From positions 1 to 45,615 of the forward strand of contig NZ_PGVG01000050.1 in assembly GCF_002795245.1 (NCBI RefSeq): a DNA stretch of 45,615 bases, read 5' to 3'. Under the pieces are notes generated by a model that did no database searches, was not told the DNA's origin, and was given only the letters and a program-made list of their open reading frames with translations. The DNA is from Bradyrhizobium forestalis (GTDB lineage: Bacteria > Pseudomonadota > Alphaproteobacteria > Rhizobiales > Xanthobacteraceae). Shown here piece by piece: positions 42,461-45,615 of this stretch. The translations under genes and the position numbers were made by a program. Within the stretch, counting starts at the first letter, position 1. The number at the start of each line of letters is the position of its first letter.

Positions 42461-42468
42461 CGTACCCT

Positions 42469-42608
42469 CTCGTGTCCCGGACGCGGCGCAGCGTGTAACG
42501 CTGCTCCGCAGAGCCGGGACCCATGCCGCGCAGATTGCTCTCGGTGAGATGGGCCGCGGCTCTGCAGCGCATCGCTGAAGGAGCGCTGCGCTGCGTCCGG
42601 GGCACGAG
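42469..42608. repeat. Large imperfect inverted repeat (rhizobial type)
   Basis: The ends CTCGTGTCCCGGACGCGGC (42469 onward) and GCTGCGTCCGGGGCACGAG (ending 42608) pair with few mismatches, with inner complementary stretches around GCTCCGCAGAGCC and GGCTCTGCAGC. It follows the sulfonate operon by eight bases and may act as its terminator. It fits a dispersed Bradyrhizobium repeat type known to me from other genomes. Confidence 0.7.
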
Positions 42609-42793
42609 ACCTCACAAACTCATCAAGCGCCTGTGAGGTGAGGAGGAGGTTTCCAGCGCAAACGCTATCCTCGAAACGATCCTTCTATGTTCCTCAGCGC
42701 TGACAACACCCCTATTGCTATTTGCACCACCTCCCTTGCGCCACGTCGCATCCCCGCAGAAATCAATTCGACGACCACATCGGGAGACCGGCC
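42609..42793. other. Rest of the gap before the CmcJ-like gene
   Basis: Without a recognisable gene. It must contain the promoter of the CmcJ-like gene; I could not place -35 and -10 boxes with confidence. Confidence 0.3.
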
Positions 42794-43639
42794 ATGTGCC
42801 TGCAAGAAACAAAAATCGAGTCGCTTCCCTTCGTCACCGCCGAACTCAATTATCTCGCGCCTGTTACGGGCAAGCCGCGCACCTACGCCTTCGATCCGCC
42901 GCCGGGCGAGCCCAAGAGCACGTCGCTGCCGGAGCCGCATCAGGTGCCGATCTTCGATGCGCGGCTGATCGCCAAGAATTTCTCTCTCGATCGTGAAGGC
43001 TTTGCGCTGGTGCGCCATCCAACGCAGGTCAAGGACTTCTACAACGACGAGGAGGTGAGGGCAGTCTACTACCCCGCTGTCGAAGCCTTCCTGCGCGCGA
43101 CGCTGAAGGCCGATCGCGTCGTCATTTTCGACCATACCGTGCGCAAGCGCGTCGATGGCGCCGCCGACATTCGTGGTGAAGGCCCGCGCCAGCCGGCGAC
43201 ACGCGTGCACGTCGACCAGACCGCCGTCTCTGGAGCCAACCGCGTGCGCGAGCACTTGCCTGATGAAGCCGAAGAGTTGCTGAGGGGGCGCGTGCAGGTG
43301 ATCAATCTGTGGCGGCCGATCCGCGGCCCGTTGCGCGATTCACCGCTCGCAATGGCCGACGGCACGACGGTTGCGCCCGACGATCTCGTGGCTTCGGATC
43401 TGATCTATCCCAACCGCCGCGGCGAGACCTATTCGGTGAAGTACAATCCGAACCATCGTTGGTTCTATGTCCCGGAGATGACGCCGGACGAGGCGCTGCT
43501 GCTCAAATGCTACGATTCCGCAACCGACGGCCGCACTCGCTTCGGGCCGCACACTGCCTTCGTCGATCCGACCACGCCGGCCGATGCGGCGCCCCGCGAA
43601 AGCATCGAGGTTCGCACGCTGGTGTTTCACAAACAGTAA
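42794..43639 (+). CDS. CmcJ/NvfI-family oxidoreductase (Fe/2-oxoglutarate-like)
   Basis: Protein of 281 aa resembling CmcJ of cephamycin synthesis and fungal NvfI/asaB proteins. Family landmarks: ELNYLAPVTGKPRTYAFDPP at the N-terminus, RVHVDQT (His139, Asp141), VINLWRPIRGPLRDSPLAM and FGPHTAFVDP (His253). HxD...H is the iron facial triad of 2-oxoglutarate oxygenases. The start at 42794 has GGAG ten bases upstream; the 24 codons before it are not family-like. No biosynthetic cluster lies around it, so the substrate is unknown. A strong hairpin follows its stop. Confidence 0.82.
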   Translation: MCLQETKIESLPFVTAELNYLAPVTGKPRTYAFDPPPGEPKSTSLPEPHQVPIFDARLIAKNFSLDREGFALVRHPTQVKDFYNDEEVRAVYYPAVEAFLRATLKADRVVIFDHTVRKRVDGAADIRGEGPRQPATRVHVDQTAVSGANRVREHLPDEAEELLRGRVQVINLWRPIRGPLRDSPLAMADGTTVAPDDLVASDLIYPNRRGETYSVKYNPNHRWFYVPEMTPDEALLLKCYDSATDGRTRFGPHTAFVDPTTPADAAPRESIEVRTLVFHKQ

Positions 43640-43650
43640 CAATCTTTGAT

Positions 43651-43679
43651 GGAACGGGCGGGCGCAGCCCGCCAGTTCC
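43651..43679 (+). terminator. GC-rich hairpin after the CmcJ-like gene
   Basis: GGAAC-G-GGCGGGC-GCA-GCCCGCC-A-GTTCC: 12 paired bases with one mismatch and a 3-base loop, 12 bases after the stop. No T-run follows, so termination is possible but not classical. Confidence 0.4.
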
Positions 43680-43680
43680 G

Positions 43681-43705
43681 GGAACTCCGGGGAACAAGCG
43701 ACGTT
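43681..43705 (+). promoter_or_regulatory. EcfG-type general stress promoter
   Basis: GGAAC (43681-43685), 16 bases, CGTT (43702-43705): an exact match to the sigma-EcfG consensus. TSS is expected near 43712, about 30 bases before the GTG start of the RlpA-like gene. Confidence 0.75.
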
Positions 43706-43742
43706 TGCAGCGCCGGGGCAGGGCCAACCGGGGAGCGGTGCC

Positions 43743-44060
43743 GTGCGAGCACAGCCGACGCTATTCTTTTGTTGTCTGACCGTTTTCTCGCTTTCTGTTT
43801 TTTCTGTTGCACATGCCGAAAGCGGGCTTGCCTCCTATTACGGATATGGAAAGGCCGGCAGGGGCGGGGAAATGACCTGCGCCCACCGTACGCGCCCGTT
43901 CGGCAGCGTGCTCAAGGTGTCCTATAGCGGTCGCACGATCCAGTGCCGCGTCAATGATCGCGGCCCCTTCATCCGCGGCCGCATCGTCGATCTCTCGGTG
44001 CCTGCCGCCCGCGCGCTTGGCATGATGAGCGACGGCGTGGTGCGGGTCTCGGTGGATTAG
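43743..44060 (+). CDS. RlpA-like exported protein (double-psi beta-barrel), short form
   Basis: Exported protein of 105 aa starting at GTG, with GGGGAG upstream. It has a Sec signal (LFFCCLTVFSLSVFSVAHA) without a lipobox, so it should be free in the periplasm. The remaining 80 residues are a minimal RlpA barrel: GLASYYGYGKAGRGGE, CAHRTRPFGSVLKV and CRVNDRGPFIRGRIVDLS, including the His and Asp of RlpA lytic transglycosylases. Unlike the copy at 20754 it has no linker and carries two Cys that could form a disulfide. The EcfG promoter predicts induction in general stress or stationary phase. Confidence 0.9.
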   Translation: MRAQPTLFFCCLTVFSLSVFSVAHAESGLASYYGYGKAGRGGEMTCAHRTRPFGSVLKVSYSGRTIQCRVNDRGPFIRGRIVDLSVPAARALGMMSDGVVRVSVD

Positions 44061-44104
44061 GCCTCCGAGCGCGCTATAGTGCCGCCCAAAAGCAAGGGGG
44101 CGCT

Positions 44105-45274
44105 ATGGCCAGGATCAGGGTGGGACTCGTCGGCTGCGGCTTCGTGTCGGAGCTGCACATGTATGCGTTCCGGCGCGTCTATGGCGTGGATGTCGAGGTG
44201 GCGGCCGTTGCGGCGCGTGGTGACCACGTCGTTGCATTCGCTGATCGACACAACATCCCGCGCGTCTATCGCAGCTTCGCCGATCTGATCGCTGACGCCG
44301 ATCTCGACGTCGTCGACATCTGCACCCCGCCCAATCTTCATGCCGGGATGATCGTCGGCGCGATGCAGGCCGGCAAGCATGTGATCTGCGAAAAGCCCTT
44401 CGCCGGCTATTTCGGCCGCGAGCGCGATCAGCAGCCGATCGGCAAGCACGTGCCGAAGGCGCTGATGTATGAGCGCGTGATCGAAGAGATGGACAAGACC
44501 CGGGCCGCGATCGAGCGCACGGATAAGCTCTTCATGTATGCCGAGGACTGGATCTATGCGCCGGCGGTGACCAAGACCGCGGAGATCATCAAGGCGACCA
44601 AGGACAAGATCCTGTTCATGAAGGGCGAGGAGAGCCATTCCGGCTCGCACGCCGCGCACGCGGCGCAATGGGCGATGACCGGCGGCGGCTCGCTGATCCG
44701 GATGGGATGTCATCCGCTCTCGGCCGTGCTGTATCTGAAACAGGTCGAAGCCAGCGCGCGGGGCGAGAGCATCCGCGTCGCCAGCGTCACTTGCGACGTC
44801 GGCAACGTCACTGCCGTGCTCAAGCCGGAGGAGCGCGCCTACATCAAGGCCAATCCCGTCGATGTCGAGGACTGGGGCACGCTCACCGCCACCTTCTCCG
44901 ACGGCACCAAGGCCACCGTGCTCTCCGGCGACATGATCATGGGCGGCGTGCGCAACCTGATCGAGACCTATACGTCAGGCGGCTCGCTGTTCGCCAACAT
45001 CACCCCGAACACGCATCTGATGAGCTATCAGACCAGCGAGGAGAAGCTCGCGGGCGTCTACATCACCGAGAAAGTCGACCGCAAGACCGGCTGGCAATAT
45101 GTCTGCCTCGAAGAGGAATGGACGCGCGGCTATCTGCAAGAGATCCAGGATTTCATGGAATGTGTCGCGACCGGACGACAGCCACTGTCGGACCTGGCGC
45201 TCGCGTATGAGACGATCAAGGTGAACTACGCGGGGTATTGGGCGGCGGAGGAGGGGAGACGGGTGGCGTTGTAG
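44105..45274 (+). CDS. Gfo/Idh/MocA-family oxidoreductase
   Basis: NAD(P)-dependent dehydrogenase-like protein of 389 aa. The N-terminal Rossmann motif GLVGCGFVSELHMYAF is at residues 7-22, followed by DVVDICTPPNLHAGM and the catalytic-region motif VICEKPFAGYFG with the conserved Glu-Lys-Pro near residue 98. The C-terminal domain shows MGCHPLSAVLYL with the His typical of this family. Members act on sugars, inositols and their derivatives; the substrate is unknown here. AAGGGGG before the ATG is a strong ribosome-binding site. The gene lies 44 bp after the RlpA-like gene and may also be read from the EcfG promoter. Confidence 0.9.
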   Translation: MARIRVGLVGCGFVSELHMYAFRRVYGVDVEVAAVAARGDHVVAFADRHNIPRVYRSFADLIADADLDVVDICTPPNLHAGMIVGAMQAGKHVICEKPFAGYFGRERDQQPIGKHVPKALMYERVIEEMDKTRAAIERTDKLFMYAEDWIYAPAVTKTAEIIKATKDKILFMKGEESHSGSHAAHAAQWAMTGGGSLIRMGCHPLSAVLYLKQVEASARGESIRVASVTCDVGNVTAVLKPEERAYIKANPVDVEDWGTLTATFSDGTKATVLSGDMIMGGVRNLIETYTSGGSLFANITPNTHLMSYQTSEEKLAGVYITEKVDRKTGWQYVCLEEEWTRGYLQEIQDFMECVATGRQPLSDLALAYETIKVNYAGYWAAEEGRRVAL

Positions 45275-45306
45275 GGGGTGTGCTCTTGCCGCAGGCACGC
45301 TGCAAT

Positions 45307-45491
45307 CCTTCTCCCCTTGTGGGAGAAGGTGGCATAGGCGGCCTTCGGCCGCCGTTCTTAAGAACGCCGAAGCGAAGCTTCGGCTATGGCGCCGGATGAG
45401 GGGTTTTCTCCGCGCGCTCGCTGAGAGTTGGACTCGCGGATAGAACCCCTCACCCGGCTTCGCTCTGCGAAGCCACCCTCTCCCACAAGGG
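45307..45491. repeat. Composite inverted repeat interrupted by an insertion sequence
   Basis: CCTTCTCCC-CTTGT-GGGAGAAGG (45307-45329) opens the element; GGATGAGGGGTT and AACCCCTCACCC pair across the centre. Hairpins GGCGGCC-TTC-GGCCGCC and CCGAAGC-GAA-GCTTCGG lie inside. The right arm CCACCCTCTCCCACAAGGG stops where the insertion sequence begins, so the last few bases of the expected arm are missing. Confidence 0.65.
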
Positions 45492-45615
45492 CTAGCTTGG
45501 GCACAGATCTCTTGCATTGCATGAATCGCGTGTGATTCTGTGTAGGCCGTCGTGATTCTAGCAGCGGAGCGATGGCGGAGATGGATATCGGCTATTTCGG
45601 CGACGAGCGTCTTAA
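45488..45615 (+). mobile_element. 5' end of an insertion sequence with left terminal inverted repeat
   Basis: AGGGCTAGCTTGGGCACA (45488-45505) is the exact inverse of bases 111-128. After 66 bases a coding frame opens and runs off the window. Same element and orientation as the copy at the left edge. Confidence 0.75.
45572..45615 (+). CDS. Transposase N-terminus (partial, IS4-like)
   Basis: ATG at 45572 starts MAEMDIGYFGDERL and continues beyond the window. The F-GD-RL pattern is that of the N-terminal DNA-binding domain of Tn5/IS4-type transposases (compare LGDKRLNKR in relatives); this is recalled, not searched. An internal ATG at 45581 is an alternative start. Confidence 0.55.
   Translation, partial: MAEMDIGYFGDERL

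Overview
The window looks like an alphaproteobacterial chromosome segment, most likely Bradyrhizobium. GC is high, signal peptides and ABC transporters are abundant, intergenic palindromic repeats of rhizobial type recur, and one small protein (30949..31209) is a SemiSWEET close to what I remember of the Bradyrhizobium protein. Two general-stress promoters of the GGAAC-N16/17-CGTT (EcfG) class support the same group. The species call is an inference. I see no rRNA, tRNA or CRISPR array.

Both edges lie in copies of one insertion sequence, in the same orientation. Bases 1-128 are the 3' end of a transposase gene and its right inverted repeat. Bases 45488-45615 are the left inverted repeat and the 5' end of a transposase gene. 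About 45.4 kb of ordinary chromosomal genes therefore sits between two direct copies.

Left part (239-9195): a nitrate/sulfonate/taurine-type ABC transporter (ATPase, permease, binding protein), a Nudix hydrolase, then a branched-chain-amino-acid-type transporter livG-livF-livH-livM without a binding protein. That operon runs by overlapping ends into a polyphosphate kinase 2 and a patatin-like lipase.

Middle (9995-24820): a large MscS-type channel, malic enzyme, and a BlaI repressor with a BlaR1-like M56 metalloprotease. The protease has an unusual periplasmic half made of repeated beta modules and a VHL-like beta domain. A DUF1800/DUF1501 pair follows, and its promoter carries the same operator as blaI, so the four genes look like one regulon. 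Next come an RlpA-like lipoprotein, four small unknown genes (one with an EcfG promoter), and a divergent LysR/MFS pair.

Right-centre (24887-34758): a Baeyer-Villiger monooxygenase fused to an alpha/beta esterase, a type-B carboxylesterase whose nucleophile serine is aspartate, a DODA-type dioxygenase, and a glycogen operon glgC-glgA followed by SemiSWEET. A Gly/Tyr-rich secreted protein ends this part.

Right (34769-45274): a sulfonate island. A leftward SsuA-like binding protein and a rightward operon (Tat-type binding protein, permease, ATPase, SfnB-like acyl-CoA dehydrogenase homologue, SsuD-like FMN monooxygenase, second SsuA-like binding protein) diverge from an intergenic region. There the same 13-bp motif sits at the -35 box of both promoters. 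The window ends with a CmcJ-like oxygenase, a second RlpA-like protein with a perfect EcfG promoter, and a Gfo/Idh/MocA oxidoreductase.
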